This document shows positions 1-12,350 of a stretch of DNA of 64,000 nt, in pieces. The notes beneath the pieces were generated by a model. It worked only from the letters and a program-made list of their open reading frames with translations. It had not been told where the DNA came from and searched no databases. Both the position numbers and the translations under genes were made by a program. The stretch spans positions 2,008,776 to 2,072,775 of the forward strand of contig NC_092861.1 of assembly GCF_032062135.1 (NCBI RefSeq). The letters run 5' to 3'. How positions within the stretch are numbered: the stretch's first letter is position 1; each line of letters begins with the position of its first letter. This DNA is from Pyxicephalus adspersus. Lineage: Eukaryota; Chordata; Amphibia; Anura; Pyxicephalidae.

Positions 1-489
1 AGCACATTGTTATAGTTTATTCTCCCTGCTGTGTTTACTTGTCGGGCGGACCGGTGATAATAATTAAACAATCCCTATTCATGTTTATGCCGCAGCTTCC
101 TCTCCCCTGGAGCTCGGCCAGGTTTTCAGTAAATGATTGGAGAGATTCAAAGGTTATTGATTGAAGTCACTAACTAGCTGTTTGCTTGACATTGCAGTCT
201 AACCAGCATTCCAGATATCTGATTCCCAGGTCACTAGAAGTGATTATATTACTGGCAACAGAATCATCACCTGCAGCCAAAACTGATTATTTTTATTGAT
301 AGTAAAGTCGGGTTTGTCCCATGGAAAAAATTTACCCCCACCCTCAGAACAATACCAATGTGATGTGTTTGGCTTTGCACCTAAGTTAATATTGTCACCA
401 ACTGATTACAGGGAAAGTCTCACTGTCACCCTCTAGTCGTTCTTCCATGTCACGGCAAAAGGAATTGCAGAAAGGGCAGATCTACATTT
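1..489. other. no gene recognised
   Basis: Non-repetitive sequence without a splice-bounded open frame or known repeat that I can identify. Confidence 0.4.
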
Positions 490-1150
490 TACTGCCCCGC
501 CTGCTGCATGATTATTGGATGCAGGTCATGTCCCACTGCCCCGCCCCTGCATAATAATTGGATGCAGATCATGTCTCACTGCCCCGCCCCTGCTTAAATT
601 TTGGACTACAGCCCCTGCTGAACTAGTCATCTCCCGTCTGATTATTGGACAGCAGTCTATGCTCACTGATCTGCTTCCTGTGGACTACAGTCTGCTTATT
701 GCTCCACGCTCTGTCTAATTATTGGATAGCAGATCATGTTCCACTGTTCCGCCTCCTACCTTGTAGGTGGACTACAGTTTCTGCTCCAATGTCTTATTAC
801 TGAACTACAGGTTCCTCTGCCCTTCCTCCTGCTCAGACTTTTCCTTCCCTTTCAGATTCCTCATTTATTTACTTACTGCTACATTTCCCACCTCCTACTT
901 GTCTGCTGGACTACAGTCCCTGTATCACTGCCCCACCTCTTGCTTGAGCTGCAGGCTTTGCTCCACTGTACCACCTCCTGCCTGACTGCTGGGCTACAGT
1001 CTCTGCTGCACTGCTCCACCTCCTGCCTGACTGCTGGGCTACAGTCTCTGCTGCACTGCCCCACCTCCTGTCTGACTGCTGGGCTACAGTCTTTGCAGGA
1101 CTTCCTTGATTCCTGCTTCACTACTGGACTACAGTCTCCTCCACACTGAT
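490..1150. repeat. minisatellite, 43-45 bp unit, about 15 degenerate copies
   Basis: Units carry 'cactgccccacctcctgcct' and 'ggactacagtctctgct'. Three well-preserved copies start at 971, 1016 and 1061, a 45-bp period. Because 45 is divisible by three, both strands show repetitive open frames with no coding meaning. Confidence 0.85.
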
Positions 1151-2191
1151 CCTCTATCCCATAGATTGACTTTAGAAGTGCCTTGGAAGAAAGCAATATG
1201 GAAGATCACTTTGCTCCAGAGCAGTCTCATTCACAAGGCATACAGGGCCCGTTGGATGTTCAGGGGCCCCAGTCACAACCTTCATACCCCTGCAGTGCTC
1301 CCTGCTCCTATACTACCATGATATAAATAGCTTGTACATTGTCTAGTGAAAAGATTTAAAAAGCATGATATTAGACGTCAGAGGAGGCCACTCTCCACCT
1401 ACCTAAGTGCTGAGCTAGTGCTGGGCTTTCTATAAGAAAGCTTCTGAGCTATTGCTGGGATCTCTGTAGAAGAAAGCCCAGCATGCATGTTATATCAATG
1501 GTTTATTTTTAAAGCAAAGATATAATACAAATAAAATGAAAACATTGAATAAATCTGACCCAAACCCATCACAGGTTCTCTTTATGTGTGAGACTTTCAG
1601 AAGCCGTGCTGACGGTAACTTGTAAGAACTCGCTGCGGATCTCTCTTTATGCTTTGCTCACGTAGAGCTGCCATATAAGCTTCCCAAACCTGCCAACTTT
1701 GTGCTGACTTGCATACCTGTCTATGCTCTTGTTACAGCCAACCGTGATTACAACATTTCATTAATCTAATCTTAGCAAACACTTTATGGAGGGGGGGGGG
1801 GGGAATACAGTGTGTGGCCTGAACAATAATGTGCAAACAGACGGATAATTCAGCCCATTCATACGGCTTTGTAATGGAAATTTTTCTGCTCGGATCTGTC
1901 TGTGACCCCAATGCCAAACAGGAGCTCTGTGCAGTAGTAGCCCAAACCATGGCCACCGCTTCCTACCATGGCCACTATTATAGAATTACCCCACCATGGC
2001 CATTAATGTAGGATTACTTCCTCCCCCACCAATGAGCAATAATATGGTTCCATCACCCCATCAAAGAGCAAACGTTGGATGAGTAGACCTGGCTCATGCA
2101 ACACCGGGTATGACCACTGGATGGCAGTAAAGATTTACCCCATTGCAATGGGCTATTTTTTTACTTTAGTGGACTACTCTGGGCAGGATTC
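1151..2191. other. no gene recognised
   Basis: Mostly unique-looking sequence containing the G13 run and three 'ccatggccac' direct repeats near 1947-2003. No coding signal is seen. Confidence 0.4.
1791..1803 (+). repeat. G13 homopolymer
   Basis: An uninterrupted run of 13 G. Such runs are prone to length error in assemblies. Confidence 0.9.
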
Positions 2192-2199
2192 ATTTATAC

Positions 2200-2668
2200 C
2201 AGGGGTGTCCAAACTTTTTGCAAAGAGGGCCAGATTTGGTGAGGTGAAAATGTGTGGGGGTCAACTACTAACCAGGGTTAGTGTGGGCGTGGTCTGTGCG
2301 GGTCCCACACAGCACACGCCCACCAGGGTGGTATGAGGGATTCTCTGTGCACCGAGTCCTGTGTCAGTGTACAGAGCACGTTCTTGGAATCAGGGTGGGC
2401 CCCACTATAATGATGTAGGGGATTCCCTGTGCACACATGGGGACTCCCATCTGGCCGATTATGCCCGCCGAGTAGCGGCCTGATAATTGCAAGGCGGTTG
2501 ATCAACTGTAATTAATATAAAATTGCTTTTTTGTACCCGTGATTTATATACTGTGGTCCACAGTGCTGGCAGGCCACATATTATTGGTTTTATGACAGAG
2601 GCTGTGGGCCGGTGGAAATTTGACAAAGGGCCGCAATTGGCCCACGGGCCGCTCTTTGGACACGCCTG
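2200..2668. mobile_element. non-autonomous hAT-like DNA transposon (MITE) with 8-bp target duplication
   Basis: The left end is CAGGGGTGTCCAAACTTTTT and the right end, read in reverse, is CAGGCGTGTCCAAAGAGCGG. These are imperfect terminal inverted repeats of the hAT CAGGGGTGTCC type. The flanks are atttatac (2192-2199) and atatatac (2669-2676), an 8-bp duplication with one mismatch, as expected for hAT. At 469 bp it has no transposase. It is moderately decayed. Confidence 0.8.
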
Positions 2669-2984
2669 ATATATACACACATCTGTTATTTGGCATTGCA
2701 TGAAAGAAGTGGAGTCTCTGAAATGCATTTGTTCCTGGGTGTATTGCAAAGAATCAAATATTGCAAAGGATTTGAGACAATCAGAACCAATTGTAGTTAG
2801 GCAGATGCCCCACTGGCCATTGGCCAGTCACTTTCGCACCTTTGGCTAGCCTTAGGACCAGTTTACACCTCTGGGGTTGAAAATCGCACCTGAAATTATT
2901 AAAACTTTTCCATTTCTAGTTTGAGGTTCCTGTGTTCTTAATCTCATCTTTATTCTAAAATTACTTCTAGGACTCAAAATCTAC

Positions 2985-3225
2985 TTTTTACAGCCTCACC
3001 TTGCAACCTCAGGGTCCTAGGTTTAATCCTTGGCCAGGTCGAAATCTTCATGGGGTTTGTATGATCTCCATGTGTTTGCATGGGTTTCCCTTTGAGGTCA
3101 CCAGTTTCCTTCCCACCCCAAAAACATACTGGTACGTTAATTGGCTTTCTCCAAAAACTGGCCTTGGACTATGCGATTGACATATGACTATGGAAAGGAC
3201 TTTGGATTGTGAGCTCCCACCAAGG
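2985..3225 (+). mobile_element. decayed tRNA-type SINE copy
   Basis: The order of motifs matches the better copies at 29,371 and 57,452: a degraded box B region, then 'catgggtttccctttgagg', 'gttaattggctttctccaaa', 'gacatatgactatgg' and 'gattgtgagctcc'. The copy is divergent and lacks a clear tail. Confidence 0.65.
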
Positions 3226-3800
3226 ACCTACCATGCTAGCTATTTCAGTTGGCCATTGGCAGTCCAATGGCTAACTGAAAGAATCAACCAGGCAGGCTGA
3301 CAACACTGCAAAAGGAGTAACTTTGTCAGCCTACAACAGGATGTGGTGGTACTGAAATGCAGGGCCGCCATTAGAGATTTCTGGGCCCCATACCAGGTAA
3401 ACTTCCTTAATCAGCAACCAACTAAGAATCAGCTTTCATGAGTTTGACCACCCCAACACGTTCCTTCTGATTGGCTGCTCCAGGAAAGCAATGCATTATG
3501 GCTTTTGGTGCTTTATTGGAGCCCCAGTGCTCCTCTATATATAAACCTCACATCAACGCGTCGTCCTCTGACAAGCCGGTGAGACGGACTGTAGGTCAGC
3601 TGTCACCACAGATGGGGCTTCTAAAATTAGACCTCCAGCCCTGAAACTATTCCTGCTATGCTGACGATGACATGGAATCCCGAGCGGCACAGAGAAGGCA
3701 ATGTTTACACTGAATACACCACACATGGGCCTAACTTGTTTGGTGCCGTTACCACCTGTTCCTCCATGAATCCCCATACAGGTTGGTATATCCAAAAATG
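3226..3800. other. no gene recognised
   Basis: Unique-looking sequence before the 87-bp array; it contains a 'ggccattggcagtccaatgg' inverted repeat. No coding signal is seen. Confidence 0.4.
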
Positions 3801-3814
3801 ACCCTTCACCTTTG

Positions 3815-5405
3815 CTGAGCTGGTCAGTATCATATCTCCCATTTGATGGGAAGGAGGGACCCCCTGTACCCTATTGTATTTAGATGAAGGACACAACCCA
3901 CCACAGTACTGGTCATAATATCCCCCAATGGATGGGAAGGGGGGACCCATTGCACCCCAATGTGTGTAGATGAAGGACACAACCCAACCACAAAACTGGT
4001 CAGTATCATACCCCCAATTGATGGGAAAGAGAAACCCACTGTACCCTAAAGTGTATGGATAATAGACACAACCCAACCACACTACTGGTCATAATACCCC
4101 CAATTGATGGGAAGGAGGGACCCACTGTACCCCAAAGTGTATAGGTGATAGACACAAGCCAACCACACTACATGTCATAATACCCCCCAATTGACGGGAA
4201 GGAGGGACCCACTGTACCCCAAACTTATATAGGTGATGGACACAAGCCAACCACACTACTGGTCATCATATCTCCCAATTGATGGCATATAAGGACCTCC
4301 TGTACCACAAAGAGTGTAGACGATGGATGCCACCTAACCACACTCCTGGTCAGTATCATACCTCCTAATTGATGAGAAGGAGGGACCCATTGTACCCCAA
4401 AGTGTATAGATGATGGACGCAGCCCAACCACACTACTGGTCATCATATCTCCCAATTGATGGGAAGGAGGAACCCCTTGTGTCCCAAAGAGTGTAGGTAA
4501 GGATACAACCCAACCACAATACTGGTCAGTATCATACCCCCAATTGATGGGAAAGAGGGACCCACTGTACCCCAAAGTGTTTAGGTGATAAACACAAGCC
4601 AATCACACTACTGGTCATAATACCCCCAAATTGATGGGAAGGAGGGACCCACTGTACCCCAATTGTGTATAGATGAAGGACACAAGCCAACCACAATACT
4701 GGTCAGTATCATACCCCCAATGGATGGGAAAGAGGGACCCACTGTACCCCAAAGTGTTTAGATGATAAACACAAGACAATCACACTACTGGTCATAATAC
4801 CCCCAAATTGATGGGAGAGGAGGGACCCCCTGTACCCCAAACTTGTATAGTTGATGGACACATTCCAACCACACTACTGGTCATCATATCTCCCAATTGA
4901 TGGGAAGTAGGGACCCCCTGTACCCAAAAGAGACGCCACCCAACCACACTTCTGGTCAGTATCATACCTCCTAATTAATGAGAAGAAGGGACCCATTGTA
5001 CCCCAAAGTGTATAGATGATGGAAACAACCCAACCACACTACTGGTCATCATATCTCCCAAATAATGGGAAGTAGGGACCCCCAGTACCCCAAAGAGTGT
5101 AGGCGATGGACACAACCCAACAAAACCTTTGATCATCATACCTCCCAAATAATAAGAAGTAGGGATCCCCTGTACCCCAAAGAGTGTAGGTGATGGGCAC
5201 AACCCAACAACGTTACTGGTCATCATTATTAATATTAAACAGGATTTATATAGTGCAAATTTAAAAAATGGGTTTTGAGTGCTCTTTTAAATTAGCAGAA
5301 AGTAGGAGCAAGCCAAATCATACCTCCTAAAGGATGGGAAGGAGGGACCCACTGTACCCCAAAGTTTGTAGGGAATGGTAACAACCCAACATTACTACTG
5401 GTGAG
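3815..5405. repeat. minisatellite, ~87 bp unit, about 18 copies, interrupted by an L2-like tail
   Basis: The core 'gatgggaaggagggaccc' recurs at 3845, 3931, 4020, 4106, 4193, 4281, 4371, 4458, 4546, 4633, 4723, 4810 and 4899, spaced 86-90 bp, then in more divergent copies to about 5,220. One last copy lies at 5,325-5,405 beyond an insertion. Units with 'ggtcagtatcata' and 'ggtcataata' often alternate, suggesting a ~175-bp higher-order unit. Confidence 0.9.
5224..5320 (-). mobile_element. L2-like LINE/SINE 3' tail inserted in the 87-bp minisatellite
   Basis: 'attattaatattaaacagga' followed by 'tttatatagtgcaaat' is the reverse complement of the tails at 28,100-29,300. Minisatellite units lie on both sides. 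The insertion is short and 5' truncated. Confidence 0.6.
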
Positions 5406-6340
5406 TAATTGGTCAAGGAAAAGAAGCTAAAGAGCTCCCCCCATCAGCGGGGAACGTCATTGCTAATAGAGCCCGATCCATAGTGCCGGTATTGAGGGAC
5501 GGTTCTACCATTGTATGGAGACCATTCAAATCTTATCTTCCGACCCCATAGCTTGGGCTTGCCTACCAGTTACATGGACCATGACTGGTAAAACCAAAGC
5601 TGTCTTTTTAAAAAAACAAATGCAATCAATAAATGGTTGGTTAGAAGGTTTAATACCTATAATGTATCCAAAGATTTAGAGGACAACTTTATCCTATATT
5701 TAAAATTGAGTTCAGCTATTTTAATAAATATTATATTTAAATAAATTCATATTTCATGGCTTTTAGCCATACTTTCCTTCTTCTGTGCCGCCATCTTGAA
5801 TCTAAAACCATTGGAAGCCAAGAAACAGTCAGTTCTCTGAACGTACCTATCTTTGGCCGCCATTTTTATTTCTTGGTTGCTGGTTGACGTCATGATCCAA
5901 AAGAAGCTATGGCCACCAGTAAACAGGACACAGTGTCATGGAGGTGATAAATCTTGCAATTACTTGACTACAAACACTCTGAGAATGTGTGACGGGGACA
6001 TCCCAAGGGGCTGCAGAGGGCCCAATGGTTTGTCACTTTCACCTAGGTGAGAAAACCACGTTGTGGGAAAGTCTAGCACACAACAGGTTAATGCGGCTTT
6101 CGTGGGTCACATGATGCTCAGAGCGGGTAAGGGTCAAAGTTTAGTGGGTCAGCTCTTGCTGGTGACAGGTTGCTGATATGGAGGCAGCTATTTGTTACCA
6201 TTGTACAATTCATTCCTTTTATCTTTATTAATCATTGTAAAAAATTTGCTGAGTGTTTGGTGAATGTCAGATTCACTGCTTTATAAACAGTATTGATTTG
6301 GAAGTCATGTTCAGCTGCTCATCTAAAGAAAAAGAAACTT
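5406..6340. other. no gene recognised
   Basis: Unique-looking sequence with a few short repeats. No spliced coding signal or recognised element. Confidence 0.35.
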
Positions 6341-6545
6341 TCAAAAACTTTATTACATTTTTATTTTTATTCAACTTTAAAAAATTAATTTTTTATTTCT
6401 ATATTTTTATTTATTTTTTAATTTTTATAATTTTATTATAATATTATTATATATAATAATATAATATTATTATTATATTATTAATATATAATATTATTAT
6501 ATTATTATAATATAATATTAAATAATTTAAATTTTATTAGTTTCA
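6340..6545. repeat. A/T-only low-complexity tract with (ATA/TAT)n
   Basis: About 200 bases nearly free of G and C, ending in alternating 'ataatataatattatt' that is self-complementary and could extrude hairpins. A shorter similar tract lies at 6,836-6,880. Confidence 0.85.
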
Positions 6546-6959
6546 CAAAGTATGACAGTTACTAACACCAGAAATAGATAACCCCCCTGCTGAGTCGTGC
6601 GGAGGTCATGTGATCGGCGACAGATCCTCACCTAACAGGACAACAAAAACAATTGCTGCTGTCGGGCAAAGGTCAACTCTGATTGGGCTTCACCATCTGG
6701 ACCCCGACTTCCTTTTCCCAATTAGAAAAGCGACTCACAGCGGTCACCTGATTTCAAGGAACCATCAGGGATTTACAAGGACAGAGCACACCTTTATGTA
6801 TCCTGTGTAAAAACATCAGTTTCAAATGTATTTCTATTATAGTTATTATTATATTATATTATTATATTTATATAATAATAAAAGGTGAAAAGTAAGACTA
6901 TGCTAGAATAAGTAATAAACCTCCTATGCATGCAATATAAAGCCTGTGAGACAATGCAA

Positions 6960-8075
6960 GTACTAGGTGTGAGGTATTATGTTTATTAAAGAGGTATGTG
7001 GCACTGCATGAGAAACTAGAAGAGGCATCAGTCACCGCACATCTTAAAGTGGCATGAGGCACTGCGTGTAGTAGAGAGGGATCAGGCACTGCATGTAACA
7101 GAGAGGCATTAGGCACTATGTTTAATAGAGAGATGTTAGGCATTGCCAAAAAGAGAAAGGCATTGGCTACTATGTGTGATAGAGAGGTATCAGGCACTGC
7201 ATGTAACAGAGGATCATTGGACACTTTTTGCATGATTTTTTTAAATTTCTCCAGGATGGGGAAGATAGATTATCACATGAGCCAGCAAACTTGAAATCTG
7301 AATCTAGACCAGCACTGAAAACATTTGCCAATTAATACCTAATAATTTGTTTTTTCTCCAGTCTCAGAAAGCTTTAGAAAATCAGACAATTTCTCTGGTG
7401 GAGAGATATTTGCTATGGCAAGTTGAGGCACTGCATCCATTTAAGAAGTATTGGGCACTTGGTCTAATGACGAGATGTCAGTCACTGCATGAAAAGAAAG
7501 ACATTGGCTGTTAGGTATCTAACACAGAGATCCTAGGCACTGCATACCTAAGAAAGGCGTTGGCTGCTAAATGTGATAAAGAGGTATCAGGAGGTATCTA
7601 ACACAGAGATCCTAGGCACTGCATACCTAAGAAAGGCGTTGGCTGCTAAATGTGATAAAGAGGTATCAGGCACTGCATGTAATAGAAAAGCATTAGGCAC
7701 TTTAGTCTAATTGATGGATGTTGGTCATTGCATAGAAAGAATGCCATTGGCTGTTAGTTGTATTAGAGATGCATTAGGCACTTTGTCTTATGGAGAGATG
7801 TTGGTTGCTGTATTGAAAGAAAGACATTGGTTCTTAGGTGTTATAGAGAGGCATCAGGCACTGCATGTAATAGAAAAGCATTAGATATTTGAATGTTAGA
7901 CCTAAGCTCCTATATTTGTGCATCCATTGGGCAGTCCTTGTCCCTGGAGGGTGTTTTTGTATATGAACACATGACCGCTGTTGGTGGTCTGCGGGTGTCA
8001 TTAGGTTGCAATCCAATCTGGGTTTGGTTAGAATGAAATCATCATCATTGCATATCCTGATATCAGAGCACAAAG
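6960..8075 (+). repeat. minisatellite block A and flanking 170-bp segment, inverted relative to 10,840-12,350
   Basis: The repeat motifs are 'ggcatcaggcactgcatgta', 'aggcactttgtctaat' and 'aaagacattggctgtta'. A non-repeat segment at about 7,895-8,070 (containing 'ggtctgcgggtgtcattagg') has a near-identical reverse complement at 11,690-11,865. A 79-bp unit is duplicated exactly at 7513-7591 and 7592-7670. Confidence 0.85.
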
Positions 8076-8468
8076 AGCTCCTCAGTGAAAGATAAGAACA
8101 CAGCAAAGGATTATGTTATTATCACTTCTTACTGAGGACCTGTCAGTGCCTTCCATGTGTCACCGCCAATAATTTATGTGCTGCTAGGATAACTGCCAAC
8201 TGCAAGTGACATCAACTGCATGGCTGCTAAAATGCATGGCGCATCTTTACTGACCTCAGCAATAAACTCTCAGCATAGGCTGCTGATTGGTGGGGCATAC
8301 TATGTAATTGCCCCACTTTCTCCAGGTCCTGGTTACAGAATGGCGGGAGGTGCAGGGAGCTGAAATGCTGTAAATTTGGTCTCCTACCTGCTCAGGGCCT
8401 AAAACCGTCCATGTCGCTTGAACAGTGGGCCATGTCTACTTAATGGTGTTAAAATGTGTCAAAGGAAC

Positions 8469-8523
8469 AAGTGACAACACAGAATCCTAACCGGGAGACA
8501 AGGACAGAGAGTTGTCACCCTTT
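8469..8523. mobile_element. small inverted repeat of the gggtgacaac family
   Basis: 'gtgacaacac' and 'gttgtcaccc' face each other across about 30 bp, followed by 'tttaacaggaagt'. The same arrangement recurs at 29,811 and 35,741, so this is a dispersed short palindromic element. Confidence 0.5.
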
Positions 8524-8922
8524 AACAGGAAGTGCCCAAGTAAGGAGGCAGGATCGCCAGGTATTATATTATAAAAGGCCTTTCCAAGTGACATTAATAA
8601 GTTAAAACGCCCAGGTATTTATTTTGCTCGGGTATTTATACAATAACAAACTTGTGCAAATCATGTCGGGAAACAGGCTGCTCCTTTGTGACTAACTCTC
8701 CAGAACAACACCAAGCTGAACTCTGCGTGAACTTCCCAGTGCCAAAAAAACACCCCGTGTTTGCTGAGCTCCTCAACCGTAATGGCAAGGAATGAAAATA
8801 GAATGAAAAATACATAAAATGTCCCATCAATAATTTATCAACCTGCTGAAAATTTACAGTGACTTCACAATCCAATCGGAGTGGTGCTTAAAGTCACTCC
8901 ATCGCTTGGTTTATTAAAGAGA

Positions 8923-8936
8923 CCATTAGGGGGCGC
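8923..8936 (+). promoter_or_regulatory. CTCF-like motif (13 of 14 positions)
   Basis: CCATTAGGGGGCGC fits the core CCASYAGRKGGCRS at every position but the fourth. It lies in non-repetitive sequence. Short-motif evidence only. Confidence 0.35.
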
Positions 8937-9237
8937 TGCTATGGGATGTAACTCCCCATTCTTTCTCCTGGGTGGGGATAATTCCTAAATTGATCTCTGG
9001 AGAGGGGAAGATGACCGAAAATCTTCAGTTCAGGTAACAGGAATCTCATTGCTATTGGTAAGGTAAATTGTCCTGCGTGAAACTTTCCAAACTTTTGAGG
9101 GAGGGGCTTATCGGTACACCAATAGAGGTGGACAGGAGTGAGAAATGCATCTTCACAAAAAACACATTTGGAAAATATTTGAGTTCATTGCAAAGCAACT
9201 AAAGATAATATTGTGACCAAAATGACAGTGGACGGGC

Positions 9238-9268
9238 GGGGGGGGGGGGGGGGTTTTGGGGGGGGGGG
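9238..9268 (+). repeat. G16-TTTT-G11 tract
   Basis: Two long G runs separated by TTTT. This is a potential G-quadruplex and a likely length-error site. Confidence 0.85.
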
Positions 9269-9269
9269 A

Positions 9270-10620
9270 ATTAGAGGGGCATGTGGGGATGTGTCCCAAG
9301 TGAAAAATAAGGTAATTTAAAAAAAAAATCCAGATATGCTATCGGGCCATCTAAAATGTTACACCCAGGCTCTGTAAAAAGGGAAAGCATTCCCCCAAAA
9401 TGCAATGACTGTATACAGCATTTACGCATAATGACTTTTTCAGGGGTGAACCAAGCTATCTTTGTTTTTGCTAGGTATGCAAGCAGTCTTTTTGCTGTTG
9501 ATTAAGCACCCCTTTACTTTTTATGGATGCCGTGTGCTATTTTTAGCCCCCTTTTAGTCTTTTAGGGGTTTTGGAGGGTTCCTGTGCACGACAGCTGCAG
9601 CTGATCCCTTACAATGTATGTGCAGCCGGGGGCTGGGGGGGCTTTGATGATTGATAATGTAAACCTGCTGCTATGCTTTATATATAATAGAAGTCACAAT
9701 ATACATTACACAGATCTCATACCCAGCCAGGCTTATCAGAGTGCAATACACCTAAGTTCCTGTAGAGGGAGTGCTAGCAGGGTGCAAGGACTGGAGGTGC
9801 CATATACAAGTATTTCGGAAACAACATTCTTGCATGCAGATCTCCCAATTAAAGTCTTTCTATGTAATTCCAGATCCATAAACAACAGAACAGCCATTGC
9901 ACATGACCTTGTAATAAATCCTGGCCTCTGTAACAGAAACTTGGCTGGAGGAACACGCAGGCCCCATGATGGAAGCTGCTCATCCAAATGTGCGAGAGAC
10001 AAGGCCGCAAGGGAGGAGGGGGAGCGTTCCAAATCCAGTGTGAAGATCACATTATTCCTTTCCATGGGATCCTCGCAGTCCTTTGAATACATAAATACAT
10101 TTTTCAGCAGGGCAGAGGGTTTCAGTATACAGATTGGTCAGTTCAGAGAAGGTATTTTGCACCATGAACAAAGTAGAGGGGCTGCATTTTAGCAATTTGC
10201 TCACCCAATTATAAATAAGGGGGTCCAGATCTAGAAAATACCCAATAACCCAATTGCATGTTCATCCAGTTGATCATACACTTACCATTTCATATTGGAC
10301 CCTCTGGCGCCTACTAGTGGAGAATCTATCCACATTTAGTATTCTCAACAGGGTAAACTTGGCATTCTCCGAACTGGTGCCGATCTCTCCTTTATGTCTG
10401 AATTAGCTGCCATGTGAATCAGGATTTCTATTAGGATTCATCTCCTAAACAAGAACTGTTCCATCTACAAATAAACCTTCCTAAATCTAACGTTTCATAT
10501 TCTTGGTGAAGCTCATCCCTTTATATGATGGTCTAATGCTCCCCTTCTCCTATCAGAAATTATTTCAATGACTCTTTAAATCCAATACTTTATTTCTATA
10601 TTGGGACTTATGGTATATTC
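9270..10620. other. no gene recognised
   Basis: It contains a 'gggatgtgtcccaagtgaaa' module also seen at 15,417 and 15,558. A 192-codon open frame at 9,614-10,192 (plus) overlaps a 118-codon one on the other strand. Neither shows a domain, codon bias or splice context I can support. Confidence 0.35.
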
Positions 10621-10680
10621 AATATTAATATTAATAAACAGGATTTATATAGCGCCAACATATTATGTATTGATGCCATG
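10621..10680 (-). mobile_element. L2-like 3' tail, reverse orientation
   Basis: 'attaataaacaggatttata' and 'tagcgccaacatattatgta' are the reverse complement of the standard tail. Truncated. Confidence 0.6.
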
Positions 10681-10764
10681 AGTAGCAATGCCAACAAATC
10701 CAGGGGGTAATAAAGGATCCCATCTTGCCGGAGTCCATACGGTGTCCTACAAAAGGATGCAAGG

Positions 10765-10820
10765 TGTGCTGGATTACCCAGGTTCACTCTTCTCCAGTGT
10801 TGGAGAGCGTTAATAAATTA
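10765..10820. mobile_element. half-copy of a palindromic frog MITE
   Basis: 'tgctggattacccaggttca' leading to 'tggagagcgttaataaatta' matches the right half of the palindromic element whose fuller copy is at 13,154. Confidence 0.5.
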
Positions 10821-10839
10821 GACCCAAAGTGTTACACGC

Positions 10840-12350
10840 AGTGCCTGATGCCTCTCTATCACACTTAGCAGCCAATGCCTTTCCTAGTTACCCAATGCCG
10901 AACATCTCTCTGTTAGACAAAGTTACTCTATGGCATGCAGCGTCTGATGCTTCCCACTTTTTGAATCAGCTGCCCCAGTAAGACAGACCATTTTTTTGTA
11001 GATGTTGCAATATTATCACAGACTATGGACCGAAAGGGGCCGGGGGTCCACAAACATTGTGATAATACTTCCCTATTATACTTAACAGCCAATGTCTTTC
11101 TTTCCATGCAGTGACCAAAATCTATCCATTAGACAAAGTGCCCAATGCTTCTCTATCACATGCAGTGCCTGATACCTCTCTATTACACTTAACAGCCAAT
11201 GTATTTCTATTCATGCAGTGACCAACACCTATCCATTAGACTGAGTGCCCAATGCTTCTCTATCACATGCAGTGCCCAATGCTTCTCTATCACATGCAGT
11301 GCCTGATACCTCACTATTACACCAAACAGCCAATACCTTTCTTTCCATGCAGTGACCAACATCCCTCTATTAGACAAAGTGCCCAATACTTCTCTATCAC
11401 ATGCAGTGCCTGATGCCCCTCTATTACACCTAACAGCCAATGTATTTCTTTCCATGCAGTGACCAATATCCTTCTATTAGACAAAGTGCCTAATGCTTCT
11501 CTATTACATGGAGTGCCTGATGCCCCTCTATTACATGCAGTGCCTGATGCCCCTCTATTACATGCAGTGCCTGATGCCCCTCTATTACATGCAGTGCCTG
11601 ATGCCCCTCTATCACATGCAGTGCCTGATGCCTCTCTATTACATTTAACAGGCAATGTCTTTCTTTCCAAGCAGTGACCAATATCCTCTGATATCAGGAT
11701 ATGCAATAATGATTTCATTTGAACCAAACCCAGATTGGATTGCAACCTAATGCCACCCGCAGACCACCAACAGCTGCCACGTGTTCATATACAAAAACAT
11801 CCTCCAGGGACAAGGACTGCCCAATGGATGCACAAATATAGGAGCTTAGGTCTAACATTCAAATGCCTAATGCTTCTCTATTACATGCAGTGCCTGATAC
11901 CTCTCTATTACACCAAACAGCCAATGTCTTTCTTTCCATGCAGCAACCAACATCTCTCCATCAGACAAAGTGACTAATGCATCTTTAATACACGCAGTGC
12001 CTGATGCCTCTGTATTACAGCTAACAGCCAATGCATTTCTTTCCATGCAGTGACCAACATCTATCCATTAGACAAAGTGCCCAATACCTCTCTATTACAT
12101 GCAGTGCCTGATGCCCCTCTATTACATTTAACAGCCAATGTCTTCTTTTCCATGCAGTGATCATTATCCCTTTATTAGACAAAGTGCCCAATACCTCTCT
12201 ATTACATGCAGTGCCCGATACCTCTTTATTACATGCAGTGCCTGATGCCTCTCTATTACATTTAACAGCCAATGTCTCTCTTTCCATGCATGGACCAATA
12301 TCCTTCTATTAGACGAAGTGCCCAATACTTCTCCATCACTAGTATTCCCA
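10840..12350 (-). repeat. minisatellite block B (inverted copy of block A), ~108-bp composite unit with a 27-bp sub-array
   Basis: The motifs are the reverse complement of block A: 'gcagtgcctgatgcctctct', 'cagccaatgtctttctttcc' and 'gaccaacatctctctattag'. At 11,505-11,640 a 27-bp subunit is repeated about five times. The unique 170-bp segment lies inside the block at 11,690-11,865 with repeats on both sides. Open frames such as a repeating nine-residue HAVPDAPLL are by-products of the 27-bp period. Confidence 0.88.

Larger units (their letters stand above)
8076..9237. other. no gene recognised; holds a CTCF-like site
   Basis: Apart from the short inverted repeat at 8,469 and the CTCF-like match at 8,923, the sequence looks unique. 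No exon could be supported. Confidence 0.35.

Noticed and set aside
3815..5405. CRISPR-like array (regular 87-bp period)
   Set aside because: There are no distinct spacers between constant repeats; the whole unit repeats and drifts. The context is vertebrate.
9614..10192. 192-codon open frame outside tandem repeats
   Set aside because: No recognisable domain, no splice signals, and an opposing 118-codon open frame covers much of it. Homology search would be decisive; I could not support it.
11459..11677. HAVPDAPLL nine-residue repeat protein
   Set aside because: By-product of the 27-bp sub-array in block B.
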